NCBI RefSeq assembly: GCF_023065955.2
Contig: NW_026622764.1
Location: 46,383,833 to 46,447,832 of the forward strand
DNA length: 64,000 nucleotides
Origin: Ursus arctos
Taxonomy: Eukaryota; Chordata; Mammalia; Carnivora; Ursidae
Direction: 5' to 3'
This document shows positions 1 through 11,275 of this stretch, in pieces. The notes beneath the pieces are model-generated. The model was given only the letters and a program-made list of their open reading frames with translations. It made no database searches and had not been told where the DNA came from. Within the stretch, counting starts at the first letter, position 1. Each line of letters opens with the position of its first letter. The translations under genes and the position numbers were made by a program.

Positions 1-364
1 TCATGGCTTTAGGAAAGACATCCTTGGACTATAAAACTGGCAAGAAGTTTGAAAAAAATTACATCTCAAGAAACAGAGAAAGAGCTTACAATTCCAAGTT
101 TTCTAAAATATATGCTAGAAGAAAAGGAAGGTCAGGGATCTATACGGTCAGGAAGAAACCTGTCTAAATTTTAGTAAAGCTGAGGAGAACATTGAAGCCA
201 TCTTGGTCAGGACCTTGACATAGGATGAGTAGACAGACACTAGGAAAATCCTGTGCTAGTAACAGCAATGAAAGCAACAGATGATTCACACTTCAGGCTC
301 CTGGGCTTGGGTATGAGAGTTGGAATTTTTCCTCATCTAAACTGAGCACCTGATCAGTATTTTG

Positions 365-365
<1 letters not shown>
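1..365. other. Unique AT-rich DNA, nothing recognised
   Basis: No open frame of useful length, RNA gene or repeat family could be recognised before the microsatellites that begin near 366. Confidence 0.5.
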
Positions 366-366
<1 letters not shown>

Positions 367-408
<42 letters not shown>

Positions 409-410
409 TA
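367..410. repeat. (TAA)n microsatellite
   Basis: About 14 uninterrupted TAA units. Such AT-rich trinucleotide arrays often grow from retroposon poly(A) tails, but no retroposon body is recognisable next to it. Confidence 0.95.
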
Positions 411-437
411 GCACCAAGAGGGAAAATTTTATTCAGA

Positions 438-438
<1 letters not shown>

Positions 439-473
<35 letters not shown>
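439..473. repeat. (CA)n microsatellite
   Basis: About 17 uninterrupted CA units, only 28 bp downstream of the TAA array, making a compound simple-repeat locus. A reverse-strand open frame through it reads as alternating Val-Cys, an artefact of the repeat. Confidence 0.95.
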
Positions 474-475
<2 letters not shown>

Positions 476-480
476 ATGTT

Positions 481-2142
481 TCTAATGGCAGGTATAGTTC
501 TATCTCCTGTAAGAATTAACTTTACCATTTGCCCCAAAATCCAATCCATTAAGTAAAAGATAAACTTGATTAAAATGGAGTTAGTTTCTTTCTTGAGTGT
601 GCACAAGGGAAGGTTGATATACACTTTCTTGTTGGTACAACCAAATTGACTAAACTTTGTTCACCATATTTTATTAGGCAGTTTGCTCTAAAGTATACTA
701 TATTTTTCTCTACTGGACTTTTAACAAATAAAATAAACAAATAATAATCTAAGTCAATTTTGAAAGGGGAGAATAATTTTATTCCTCTGAGCATTTTCCT
801 GGTTCAAGCAAAGGATATGTAAATTAGAAGAGAGAAAAGGCAGAAGTATAGAAACCCTCTTCTAAGGACTTGAAATATCTTTGAAAAAAGGTTTGAAAGG
901 TGTCTGAAATGATCACCTGTGATTGTTTTAAGACTCCAATGGATGAAAAGTGAGAGAATTTATCACTGCCCACAAACTTTAATCTAATGCTTCACGATAT
1001 TTACCAATGACCTCCATATGATGGTTATGCCTGCTCTTAAATTCAATGAATTATATTCCAACTAAAAAGGGAGCACATGTTATTTGATTGTTAGGAGGAC
1101 ACATATCTGTTGTATGGAAGATGTTTTCAATGCTATAGATATGTTCTTCATTGTTTATAAACATTTTCTGAATAATTTATTAGCTCAGACATTTTACTCT
1201 TTATGTATTTATATAAATAAATAGCATATTTTTGTTTTGAAAGAAATTGAGATTAAGTTCTTGACTAGCAGAGACAACTGTAGCTTAAATACAAAAATTG
1301 TTATCCACATAATCTTATTTAAAGAATAGTATGAAATATATATTAAAGCTACATATCTTTTTATGCCTTTAATCACCTAGTCATTCACGAATTCAAGTAA
1401 TGAAAAATCAAATTACTGGATAGAACTATAAATTATAGTTTTTATATTATTCACTATCCTGTCATTTGTGGTCAAAGGCACTGAAAGTAAAATGATAGAA
1501 TTATGACATTTTCTTATGAGGACTAAAGTTTTAATAAGAAACAATGAAATGTTACCATTTGTCCTATTTCACAATGACCTATGAACAATGAAGAAGTCTA
1601 TTATTTTTGCTTCAATTATAATAGATAAATTAAGACTATTACACAAAGCTAAAATGATATGATTGGGGAATGTCAATATTCCACTGCAAGTCTCGAAATA
1701 TTCCATGCACTTCTGCATGCACTGTCATCATACATAACCTGAGAGAAGTCTATCTCCCTATGTTCTGCCCTCTGGTCCACACCTTAGTGGGGAGATCTGA
1801 TATTTTCTCTGTTTTGGCTTTCAAAATAAATGAATTTTTGCGTTTGAGGTTCCCTTTGAGGTTATAATGAACCAAAGGTTTAAATAGGCAAGTATTTAGT
1901 TACTGATGAATTAAATCTCCTCAAACTGTTCCATTCCCACTGAGCTGTAGATTTAGATGATTGCCATCTCCAAAATGTTATTTAGAACCAAGCTGCACAT
2001 GGTCATGTCTTTTACATAAGATAGACAAAGAGGTCTTCTTGATGAAATAGACCAGAGGGTACCCTTTATTCTCTCTTCCATTTTTTTTTCTTGCTTTTGT
2101 CTTTTGTTTTTGCTGATTCCTTTACACATTCAACAAAACCAT
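481..2142. other. Unique AT-rich intergenic DNA
   Basis: No gene, RNA or confidently named repeat is visible. The two longest open frames (74 and 65 codons) have no recognisable domain, no splice context and ordinary AT-rich composition, so I treat them as chance. Confidence 0.5.
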
Positions 2143-2237
2143 AGAACCCTTTTGCTTGTACCAACAATGTCTACAATAGCCAAACTATAGAAAAAGCCCA
2201 AATGTCCATTGACAGATGAATGGATAAAGAAGATATG

Positions 2238-2270
<33 letters not shown>

Positions 2271-2725
2271 TACACACACAGGAATATTACACAGCCATCA
2301 AAAGAAATGAAATGAAATCTTGCCATTTGCAATGACATGGATGGAACTAGAGGGTATTATGCTAAGCGAATTAAGTCAATCAAAGAAAGACAATTATCAT
2401 ATGATCTCACTGATATGTGGAATTTAAGAAAAAAAACAAGATCAGAGAGGAGAGAGGAAAAAATAAAACAAGACAAAAACCAGAGAGGGAGACAAACCAT
2501 AAGAGACTTAATCATAGGAAACAAACAGAATTGCTGGAGGGGAGGGGGTTGGAGGGAAGGGATAACTGGGTGATGGACATTAAGGAGGGCATGTAATGTA
2601 ATAAGCACCGGGTATTATATAAAACTGATGAATCACAGGCCTATACTTCTGAAACCAATAATGTATTATATATTAATTGAATTTAAATTTTAAAAAGTTT
2701 TAAAAAAAAAGAACCCTTTGGCTTG
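2143..2725 (+). mobile_element. 5'-truncated LINE-1, ORF2 end plus 3' UTR, with TSD
   Basis: The body (2159-2709) starts in the last part of L1 ORF2. Readable motifs include the stretch translating roughly STIAKLWKKPKCP and, after the repeat, EYYTAIKRNE. It continues through the carnivore L1 3' UTR to a short poly(A). A 16-bp duplication, AGAACCCTTTTGCTTG at 2143-2158 and AGAACCCTTTGGCTTG at 2710-2725 (15 of 16 identical), brackets it. That is the mark of target-primed reverse transcription. A (TG)n array at 2241-2269 interrupts ORF2. The copy is dead: it is truncated, frame-broken and lacks the endonuclease and reverse transcriptase core. Confidence 0.93.
2241..2280. repeat. (TG)n then (CA)n microsatellite inside L1
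   Basis: About 15 TG units followed by a short CA run, placed in the ORF2 tail just after the GATATGGGG position. It sits inside the truncated L1 and is therefore younger than that insertion or carried by its source. Confidence 0.95.
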
Positions 2726-2974
2726 GGTTTAATTCAGAATACTATAAAACAAAGATTACTATCACTTTATTTTCAGCATTACTTTCACTGTTAAGTTTGA
2801 TTTGCCACTTGTATTTATAGTTTCTTCCATGAAATACTATGGTTTTGTTATATTTTATGTTGTATTTTTAAGGATTCTATAAAAATTTATAGTATATACT
2901 TTATTGGTTGGGAAGTAAATGTTTAGTTTGTTCATACTTGTATGAAGTTCTCCTTTGTGGAACAGTACGTGACA

Positions 2975-3130
2975 GGTAATGACTTGAGCGTCTTACATGC
3001 ACCATCCCAATGAAGTCCACTATACAGATAAGGATTGAGGCTTACAGATGTTACGTAATTTGCAGTTACTCAACCAGTGAAGGGTCAAAAACAGTGACAG
3101 AACCATCATCTGAAGACATCTAATCCTCTA
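2975..3130 (+). repeat. MIR SINE (ancient), degenerate
   Basis: The order of blocks follows MIR: a segment like CACTATACAGATAAGGA corresponding to the family's TTTTACAGATGAGGAAA, then a GTTACGTAATTTGC-like segment, then a CAGTGAAGGGTCA-like segment and a CATCTAATCCTCTAAC-like end. It is heavily diverged, as expected of a family that stopped moving before the placental radiation. Confidence 0.6.
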
Positions 3131-3278
3131 ACTTTCCTATATTTTAAACATATTTTTTAAAGAAAAATCACATTAACAGGTCCCCAGATAATTTTTCATG
3201 TATATTGTTTCAAACACATTATTTTCCTTTAAAAGTAAGGTATGAAGGCCTTATTAGGGCTAAGTGAAATATGTTCAT

Positions 3279-4065
3279 TATTTTACTTTTATTTTTTCCT
3301 TTTATTTATTATTATTTTCTAATTTAAATTCAATTAGCCAACATATAGTACATCATTAGTTTTTGGTGTAGGGTTCAATGATTCATTAGTTGCATATAAC
3401 ACACAGTGCTCATCACATCATGTGCTCTCCTTAATGCCCATCACCCAATTACCCCATCCCCCCACCCACCTCCCTTTCCACAGCCCTGTTTGTTTCCCAG
3501 AGTTAAGAGTCTCTCATGGTTTGGCCCCTTTCTCTGGTTTCTTCCCATTCTATTTTTCCTCCCTTCCCCTATGATCCTCTGTGCTATTTCTTATATTCCA
3601 CATATGCTCTCCAAAGAAGACATACAAATGGCCAACAGACACATGAAAAAATATTCCACATCACTAGTCATCAGGGAAAGACAAATCAAAACTACAGTGA
3701 GATACCATCTTACACTAGTTAGAATGGCTAAAATTAACAAGACAAGGAACAAACGTTGGTGAGGATGTGGAGAAAGGGGAACTCTCTTACACTGTTGGTG
3801 GGAATGCAAGCTGGTACAGGCAATCTGGAAAATAGTATGGAGGTTCCTCAGGAAGTTATAAATAGAGCTACCCTATGACCCGACAACTGCACTAGTGGAT
3901 TTTTACCCCAAGGATATAGATGCAGTGAAAAGAAGGGGCACCTGCACCCCAATGTTCATAGCAGCAATGTCCACAATAGCCAAACTGTGGAAGGAGCCGA
4001 GATGCCCTTTTGACAGATGACTGGATAAAGAAGATGTGGTCCATATATGCACTATTTCACTTTTA
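3279..4065 (-). mobile_element. LINE-1 with 5' inversion (twin priming) and TSD
   Basis: The left part (about 3292-3605) is the L1 3' UTR in reverse orientation, beginning with T-rich sequence that is the complement of the tail. The right part (about 3610-4052) is L1 ORF2 in forward orientation, coding in broken frames for stretches like KTYKWPTDT and LLVGMQAG. It stops at the GATGTGGTCC position. In an intact L1 the forward part lies upstream of the reversed part, with roughly 130 bp between them missing here. A near-identical 13-bp duplication, TATTTTACTTTTA at 3279-3291 and TATTTCACTTTTA at 4053-4065, flanks the whole unit. One insertion with an inverted 5' segment explains all of this. 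A 118-codon open frame crossing the junction is a chimera and not a gene. Confidence 0.9.
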
Positions 4066-6460
4066 AGAGCTGTTTTTAGGAAATGTGTGTTTGTCAGGCC
4101 TGCCGGGCCTTGGCATCGAAGCAGTTTATGAGACAAGATCCTAAGGCTAACTACATAAGAGACCAAACACTTGATAACTGGACTGTGTATCATTAAATCA
4201 GCAAGACACGAACATTAACCTGTGACCTTAGCATAAAAGTGATGGGCAGGCAGGCATAGGAGGAGATAATATAGTCCTAGATAAGGCCAAAGAATAAAGT
4301 TCAAATAGAAGGAAAATTCAGAAGAATGAGATTTTAAATAAATTGTGAATAGAGAGAAGTACAGAGTTGAATAATTTTGCTTTGTTTCCCCCCCTCTTTT
4401 ACATATATTTTGATTTATTCCTATAATCATAATATGCAATTTCCTTCCTGACCCCTTGGGTACCAATGAATATGTACTTTCAACATAATCTTTAGAAAGT
4501 ATATGTGGAATGTAAACTCTATAATCTGTTTACACTGATAAATGCTTGATCATCTCCTTTAAAATGTCATTCTCAGTTTTTAATATAAAGATATGCATAT
4601 GATTTTTTTACTTACAATTTCTAATATAATGTGAAGTAATGAAGCTTTACCTTAACATTTTCATGTATAGCACCTACTTCTCTTTAACTACTTCCAAGTC
4701 TAATTTTTTCCTTCATGGGTACACTTGTATCAATTAACAAACTCCTCACATTTCCCCACACCCAGTTTAAATAAAGCTAATAATTTATTTATACCCATTT
4801 CAATGTAATAAAACATTAATTACATTTTCTAGAGGGTATTTGTTCTCCTTGTGTCTTTAAAAGTATTCTGAGAAGTGATTAACTGCCTAAGGTGACTTTA
4901 AATACAATTTAAAATGTAAAAACTAAAAAGAAAAAAGTAGTAAATACCCAAAAAGTACTTGCTACAGCTAAATGTTAATTAAGTTGTTCAATTAACATTT
5001 TCATTACTAATGCTTTTGCATTGATATTTTTTAATACTTAGGAATTAATTTTGTGACATTGATTTTAAAACCATCATAAGCATAAGGTCTTCTCATAACT
5101 GAAAAAAATTATAAAATATTTGAGAATGTAAAATGGGGGTATTTATATTGATAGTATTAAAAACTCTAAGATTTTAGACTTGCATCTAACAATTTACAAA
5201 AAGAAAAAAAGTCATTTGTGAAAGATCATTTTGAAGCTTGAATAAAGTGAATTAGAAAGCTTTTTGTTCCAAATGCATGGGACTATCTTCTATGTACATC
5301 TGCATCTTAATAATCCTTTTGGAAAAGCTGACTGGTATTCAGGAGGAGAGAGATTAGGCTTGGGAGAAAAAAAAAAAAGTTGAGAGTAGATATTGCTGCT
5401 GGAAGAAGGAACTATCTTTCCCTTAGAAGACTCTAGAAGTCCGAGGAAAAATGAACACTTCTAGAGAGCAAACTAACTCTGGTTTTTAGTTTGGCTATCA
5501 CATAGAGATTGAGAAAGGAAAGTGCATGGGAGGTATCTGGAGAAGAGGACACAGTCTTAATTTTAATGAAAAGCTAATCAAAAATATTATTAAACTTCAG
5601 TATAAATGAAGTTTTTCAAGAAACTTACTATTCTTTAAAAATTTAACAAATATACGTGCCTATGCCCAACATATCAACAGTCCAATTATTATTCACAGTT
5701 TCAATCTGCATATTCAAGATCTGACAATTTTTCAAACCTTCTTAAAAAATTTCATTGAGTTATTATGATAGAGTTTTAAAGAGGTGTTGACCTCTCCCAT
5801 TGTAATTAAATCTTTCCAATTAGTTCTGACATCTATAGTCATGGTAAAGAAGTCAAATACTTCTTTTCTTATAATAGAATATTAACTTTGAAGATACACA
5901 TCATTCTCAAGTGGCTTTTTTTTCTCTATTCCTCTTTCATACTCATCCCACTTTGCTTGCTTTTAAATATTATATGTATTATCTTATACCTAATCTATTA
6001 CTTTCATTTTCACTTCCTCTTACTTCCTTCTTTCCTTTTTCCAGTTATATATTAAATGAAATAAATAAAGTAGCTGGTTTCTACCTAATGAAGGACATGA
6101 AGTCCCCTCCTCAAAATAATTTAAACAAAGTCATTTTCTATGTTAGCACCCCCTTGTTTGTTTTAGAAATCATGAAAAAAAATACTGAAGTAAATCTGCC
6201 TCACCTTACTGCTATTGTCACCTTCCTGGGCTTTCAAAATGGTTACTTATGACAATAAAACAGCATAGCCCAGTCCCAAACACTCATTTAGCTTGCAGTC
6301 ATCGAGCTAGGAAATTCTCTGCAGGGGACATATATAAGATAGGTAGAATTTATAACAAATGTAAAATTGCTACTGAGTGTATCAGTGCTTTCTGAAACAA
6401 ACAAAATCACAGGTGGTTTTTTACTGTCCCAAAATTACTCTAAAAAATGTGGTTTTAGTT
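4066..6460. other. Unique AT-rich intergenic DNA
   Basis: Holds short poly(A), poly(T) and poly(C) runs (for example C7 near 4389 and A12 near 5369). It has no repeat family or gene I can support. A 113-codon forward frame at 5911-6252 begins in a T-rich stretch and shows no domain; I do not call it. Confidence 0.45.
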
Positions 6461-6462
6461 TT

Positions 6463-6510
6463 TGTGTGTGTGTGGTTTTTGTGTGTGTGTATGAGTGTGT
6501 GTGTGTGTGT
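6463..6510. repeat. Imperfect (TG)n microsatellite
   Basis: Three TG blocks separated by GGTTTTT and TATGAG interruptions. Confidence 0.9.
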
Positions 6511-6811
6511 TTTAAACAGATATGACATTTGAGTGTAATAAAATGGGATTTTGTGTTGCCGGTCAAGGCAAATGTGAGACACATATCCCTCTCAGTTATC
6601 CTTGGAAGGAAACAATGTGTTCCTGGATATAAGTGTGTCACACTGGTCTCTATTTCCATTAGGGAGGCACTGCTATCAGAATTAAGTTCTGGCATCTCTC
6701 AGACCCCTTACTCCTAGCAGCAAAGAAAGAGTAACAAATGTTATGAGTGATTCTGGAAAAAGAATGGACAAACATTGTTTATCCCTTTTCTTTTTCCTTC
6801 CTTCCTGCTTT

Positions 6812-7047
6812 AAGAATTGTTAACCACAGGGGCGCCTGGGTGGCACAGCGGTTAAGCGTCTGCCTTCTGCTCAGGGCGTGATCCCGGTGTTATGGGATCG
6901 AGCCCCACATCAGGCTCTTCCACTATGAGCCTGCTTCTTCCTTTCCCACTCCCCCTACTTGTGTTCCCTCTCTCGCTGGCTGTCTCTATCTCTGTCGAAT
7001 AAATAAATAAAATCTTAAAAAAAAAAAAAAAAGAATTGTTAACCACA
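6812..7047 (+). mobile_element. CAN SINE (tRNA-Lys-derived), young, with perfect TSD
   Basis: The body at 6829-7030 opens GGGGCGCCTGGGTGGC. It has A-box-like (TGGCACAGCGGTTAAG) and B-box-like (GGGATCGAGCCCC) pol III promoter blocks, a CT-rich segment, two AATAAA motifs and poly(A). A perfect 17-bp duplication, AAGAATTGTTAACCACA, lies at 6812-6828 and 7031-7047. The intact head and perfect duplication point to a recent insertion made with L1 machinery. Confidence 0.97.
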
Positions 7048-8529
7048 AAAGTCCACATTCTGGTCTGCCTATTGAAATTTTACTGGAATAAGCTACTATA
7101 AGGAAAATCATAAATTTGCCCATCATATTCCAGTCTGAGAAGATAAATCAACTTAATTATAATGCACAATATTAGCAAGTCCCTTAGCTATTAGACTTAA
7201 AGCCACATCTCTGAACCTAGCTTTTGTCAATAAAGTGCTGTTTTGGTCTTCAATTCACTGAAATTTAATTTTCTAAATATCTCTGAACAAAGACAGGGTA
7301 TATATATATAGAGAGAGGACAATAAAAGATCACTGGATTTTGGGATTAATAGTCTAATATATTCTGTGTATAATTGTTCAATTTATGAAAGTAAAAGTAA
7401 AAAAAAATGTTTAGATGTTTTTGGCATATCACAAGGATATTTTTTGTGGGAGTTTGAGTACTTATTTAATAAATGTAATTTACTAAATTTTTGTTATTAA
7501 TATTAACAAAATTAAATATTTATTAATATTTAATACTTTTTACAAATTATACAGGCTAATCCTCAAAACACATAATCCTCTTGTTTTACATTTAAGGTGA
7601 TAATATGCCATGAAGTAAAGAATATAATTAACTCAACCTTTTGCCTTTTGATTTTTTACATATATATTATTGTTTAGAATTATTTTAAGAATTTAAATTT
7701 TAATTTAATTGTGAATGGAGAGAGCATTATATTTTAAATGCCTTAATTTAACCCTGGGTAAAAATAGGTTTAAGTCAGAGGAGCAAGAAGCAGCATGTCC
7801 AAATATATTGCCAATGAGTAGAGTTCATTGCTAAAGAACTTCGGTTGTTCTGAAAAGCTTAGCTATACAAGTCCACAGAACAGAGAGAGAGTCAAATACA
7901 CTTATTAGATGAATGTTGAAAGCTTTATAAAGACCTATTTCTCCCACTCAGACCTACCTATCCTCTCTTAGGGGGCATGGCTTCTGTAGGAAGCATAACC
8001 ATGAAAGCCAATACTGCTCATCCTTTAGGATTTGCAAATTTACCTCTTCCTCTGTTGTTTCTTAATATATTTACTACTGTGGTTTAATGGCTTAATTTCT
8101 CCAAACATAGTTTTCCGTAAAACAAAATATACTAAGCAGAAAATATTTATAAATTAAAATCAATCTGACTACAAACAAAAGGGAAATGGTGATTACTCTT
8201 CATCTCAACTTCTAAAACAGGCCTGGAAAAACATGGTAAAGGTTTCACAACTCTTATGGTTGCAATTGGTTTGTATTTAGTATTATAATGCAAAAATTTA
8301 AAACTGACACACAAAAACAACTCGGCATCTTTTTAATGTCTTTCTTGCTGTATTTGAAATACATACTGATGAACTTGTATATCACATTGGAACATAGATG
8401 TTCCATGTTTTCAACTCTTGTATGATGAAAAGCACACGAATAGACAGATTCAATGGTAAATTTATGTAGCAACAGGAATCTTGAAGTCTGTACCTAGTTT
8501 TATTATCTGTTGCCCACATAAGATGGTTT
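7048..8529. other. Unique AT-rich intergenic DNA
   Basis: Includes a short (TA)n(GA)n tract near 7300-7316. A 72-codon reverse-strand frame (8254-8472) has no recognisable family. No gene or named repeat is supported. Confidence 0.45.
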
Positions 8530-8753
8530 CCATTTCCAGAATATATTTTTTAAGATTTTATTTATTTATTTGACAGAGAGAGAAACAGCCAGTGAGAGAG
8601 GGAACACAGGCAGGGAGAGTGGGAGAGGAAGAAGCAGGCTCCCAGAGGAGGAGCCTGATGTGGGGCTCAATCCCAGGGCTCTGGGATCATGCCCTGAGCC
8701 GAAGGCAGACACTTAATGACTGAGCCACCCAGGCGCCCCCCCATTTCCAAAAT
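8530..8753 (-). mobile_element. CAN SINE, reverse strand, with TSD
   Basis: The complement of the SINE tail (T-run then TTTATTTATTTATT) starts near 8545, and the complement of the GGGGCGCCTGGGTGGC head ends at 8740. The duplication CCATTTCCAGAAT (8530-8542) against CCATTTCCAAAAT (8741-8753) differs at one site. The CT-rich middle reads CCAGAGGAGGAGCC on the forward strand. Confidence 0.95.
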
Positions 8754-8799
8754 TCTTACAAGACAGCCGAATGGCTTCTAATATTCATAAGGCATTTTG

Positions 8800-8895
8800 G
8801 GCACTTATTCATTCAACCAACATTCTTTGAGCTTTTACCACATGAAAGGTACACATGATTAGGTTTTAGGAATACAGAGACAGAAGAGACTACTT
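8800..8895 (-). repeat. L2 (LINE-2) 3' end fragment
   Basis: Forward strand reads CATTCAACCAACATTCTTTGAG, then a diverged TACCACATGAAAGGTACAC segment and AGGAATACAGAGA. This is the reversed L2 3' end pattern (family: ATTTATTGAGCGCCTACTATGTGCCAGGCACTGT...GGGGATACA). Old and diverged. Confidence 0.55.
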
Positions 8896-9194
8896 GAGGG
8901 ATTTTCAAACCATTAAGTATAATGAGTGCTGAGTTCCATAATGTACTATAGGAACAAAGAGTAGGGATATCTAACCCAGTTTGGGGGGAGAGTCTAAGAT
9001 CTAATGTTTTGGATTTTTTCTGTGTTTTTTTGGGGGAGGATTTTTCCCCCCAAGTGCAGGTGACATCAAAACTTGAAAAAATGGTAGTTAGCAAGGTGAA
9101 GAAAGTGTGAAGAAAGCCAGTAATAAGAGATGATGGAAGTAATGCACAATAGGGCCAGTCATAGAATTATTAAAGACTCAGCTAAACTCTGAAA

Positions 9195-9217
9195 AGAGAG
9201 AGAGAGAGAGAGAGAGG
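9195..9217. repeat. (AG)n microsatellite
   Basis: About 11 AG units ending in GGGAG. Confidence 0.9.
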
Positions 9218-9934
9218 GAGAAAGTTATAAGTCATCTCAACGTTATAGTAGAGGATATACAAGAAAGGATGGGTTTCATCATCAGTACTGAAAGCACGAA
9301 AAATTCATAAGCATCAAAGGACACACTTTTGTATAACACCACATGTTAAGTACATGCAGGTTCTTACTGGGCCCCTAATGGTACAGGACTGAAAAAAGTA
9401 TCAGTAGCATTTTTAGTTCAACAATCTGTTGGATTATTTTCCAGCAGAGCAACATGAAGGAAAGGCAAAAACACCCAATAGGCAGATCTCATGAATTGAA
9501 GAGATTCCTGGTCAAAGATTACACTAGGCCTTGGGGTTAAAACAACTTTGGAGTTTTTCCTGCAGAAAGTGAAATACAGAGAGATCAGGAACAAAGAGAA
9601 GCAAACTGAAAAATGACAAAGATCTTTAAATGCGTATGTGCTTATATGAACCAAGAGATACCCTGGCAGATCTGGAGAGAAGTGCCACCATTGTTAATCT
9701 CTAAATCAGCAAAACAGGAGTACTTTGATTTTACCCTCAGAAAGGGAATGGTATAAATAGAATTTTCCTCAGAAAATGGACAGTCTACCACCACAAATTC
9801 TTGTAAAGTGAATTCTCCCAAATAATTAAGGTTGGCAAATCGTCGACAACTCTAACATTGATTAAATTACCAATGAATGAAAAAGAAGAATGGCTCTAAC
9901 AGCGGGTGAAAATGTTTTTTATTAAATGCTATAT

Positions 9935-10091
9935 GAAAATGAGATAGATAATTGCATGGTGCACTGGGTGTTATACACAACTAATGAATCATCGAGCCTT
10001 ACATCGAAAACCGGGGATGTACTGTATGGTGACTAACATAATATAATAAAAAATCATTATTAAAAAAAAAAGAAAGAAAATGAGATAGATA
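9935..10091 (+). mobile_element. Very short L1 3'-end insertion with perfect TSD
   Basis: Only 125 bp of L1 (9951-10075) is present: the last part of the carnivore L1 3' UTR (GCACTGGGTGTTATAC..., ATGAATCATCGAGCC..., ACCGGGGATGTACTGTATGG, CATAATATAATAAA) and an A-rich tail. A perfect 16-bp duplication, GAAAATGAGATAGATA, lies at 9935-9950 and 10076-10091. The retained CpGs and perfect duplication indicate a young copy. Confidence 0.93.
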
Positions 10092-10387
10092 TAATCATAG
10101 TCTTAAATTCCACATTCATTCTTTGGTTATTTGTTAGAGTGGAATACATGAAATTTGTGGGAACTGAAATCACTCTGGAGATGCTGAGGTAGCTTTGTTC
10201 CTGCCTGATGAAACATTTCTGAAGCAGTTAAAGAAGATACATGATTCTTCATCTTCTGTGGGGGCACACTCCTAGATTGACTATAGATTGGTCATCTGAG
10301 TGCTATAGGTTAAAAAGGCTGAAAATCAGGGGAATAAGACACCAGTGTTTTCCTGTCAGTTGCTCTCCAAAGGGAGACATTGTTTAG

Positions 10388-10614
10388 AATTTCTAGCACA
10401 TGGGGCGCCTGGGTGGCTCAGTCGTTAAGCGTCTGCCTTCGGCCCAGGGCGTGATCCCGGTGTTCTGCGATTGAGCCCCACATCAGACTCCTCTGCTGGG
10501 AGCCTGCTTCCTCCTTTCCCACTCCCCCTGCTTGTGTACCCTCTGTCGCTGGCTGTCTCTCTCTCTCGCAAATGAATAAATAAAATCTTAAAAAAAAAAA
10601 AATTCCTAGCACAT
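10388..10614 (+). mobile_element. CAN SINE, young, with TSD
   Basis: Body 10402-10600 has the full head, A/B-box-like blocks, CT-rich segment, AATAAATAAA and poly(A). The duplication AATTTCTAGCACAT at 10388-10401 against AATTCCTAGCACAT at 10601-10614 differs at one base. The A-box block reads GGTGGCTCAGTCGTTAAG, a variant of the GGCACAGCGG type seen in most other young copies here, so it probably belongs to a different source lineage. Confidence 0.96.
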
Positions 10615-10620
10615 GGCTCT

Positions 10621-11270
10621 AATAAAAAAATTGTATTCAGATTTATTTTGTTTCTAAGTTTTCTAAAGATAACGTATCCCTTTACTGTCTCTATCCTTCA
10701 GCTGCCCCATTTTGATAATCACTGATTCCCTTCACTCACATTTTAATACTAGCCAATTTGCCCAGATGTTCTCTTATTTTCAACCCTCTATTTATTCTTC
10801 TCCAAATTGGTTTCTAATCTATTTGGTTAGCATTTCATATTCTTTGGGCAATATTTCACAAATGGGTAGGGGTTTCTGCATTAAAAGCTATGCATGTAGT
10901 TAATACATTATTTTTCTATGGCTGTTTAGGTAAAGCTTTAGGCTAAGCCCTCTCAATTACCCAATTTGATTCATTCTGGTAGGTTAATGGCCTTGTATAT
11001 GCAATAATGTCTTTCATGTCTTCAATGACAATCTATACAATCAGAAGCATAACTGGCTCATCTTGAACTCCTGATATCATAACAAGCAAATAACATTTAC
11101 TTCTTCAATATCCATTTTTCTTTCATTTCTCCTTCCTACCAATCTCAAACTTCTTTTTGGATATCTCACAGATTTATTTTGAGTTTCACCCTCAGGTCCA
11201 TGGGTTAAGCTAATTTAAGCCAAATATAGTGAAATCACTTGAGAAGAATAGACAAATATTGCAGTAGTGG
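10621..11270. other. Unique AT-rich intergenic DNA
   Basis: No gene or named repeat recognised. A 63-codon frame at 10712-10903 lacks any gene-like feature. Confidence 0.45.
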
Positions 11271-11275
11271 GCATG

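Noticed and set aside
361..480. Direct-repeat arrays as a CRISPR-like or satellite structure
   Set aside because: They are simple TAA and CA microsatellites in a mammalian genome, with no spacer structure.
3406..3762. 118-codon forward open frame
   Set aside because: It crosses the joint between the reversed L1 3' UTR and the forward ORF2 segment, so it is a chimera produced by the insertion.
6829..7030. tRNA gene suggested by A- and B-box-like blocks
   Set aside because: The blocks belong to the tRNA-Lys-derived head of a CAN SINE; no intact cloverleaf remains.
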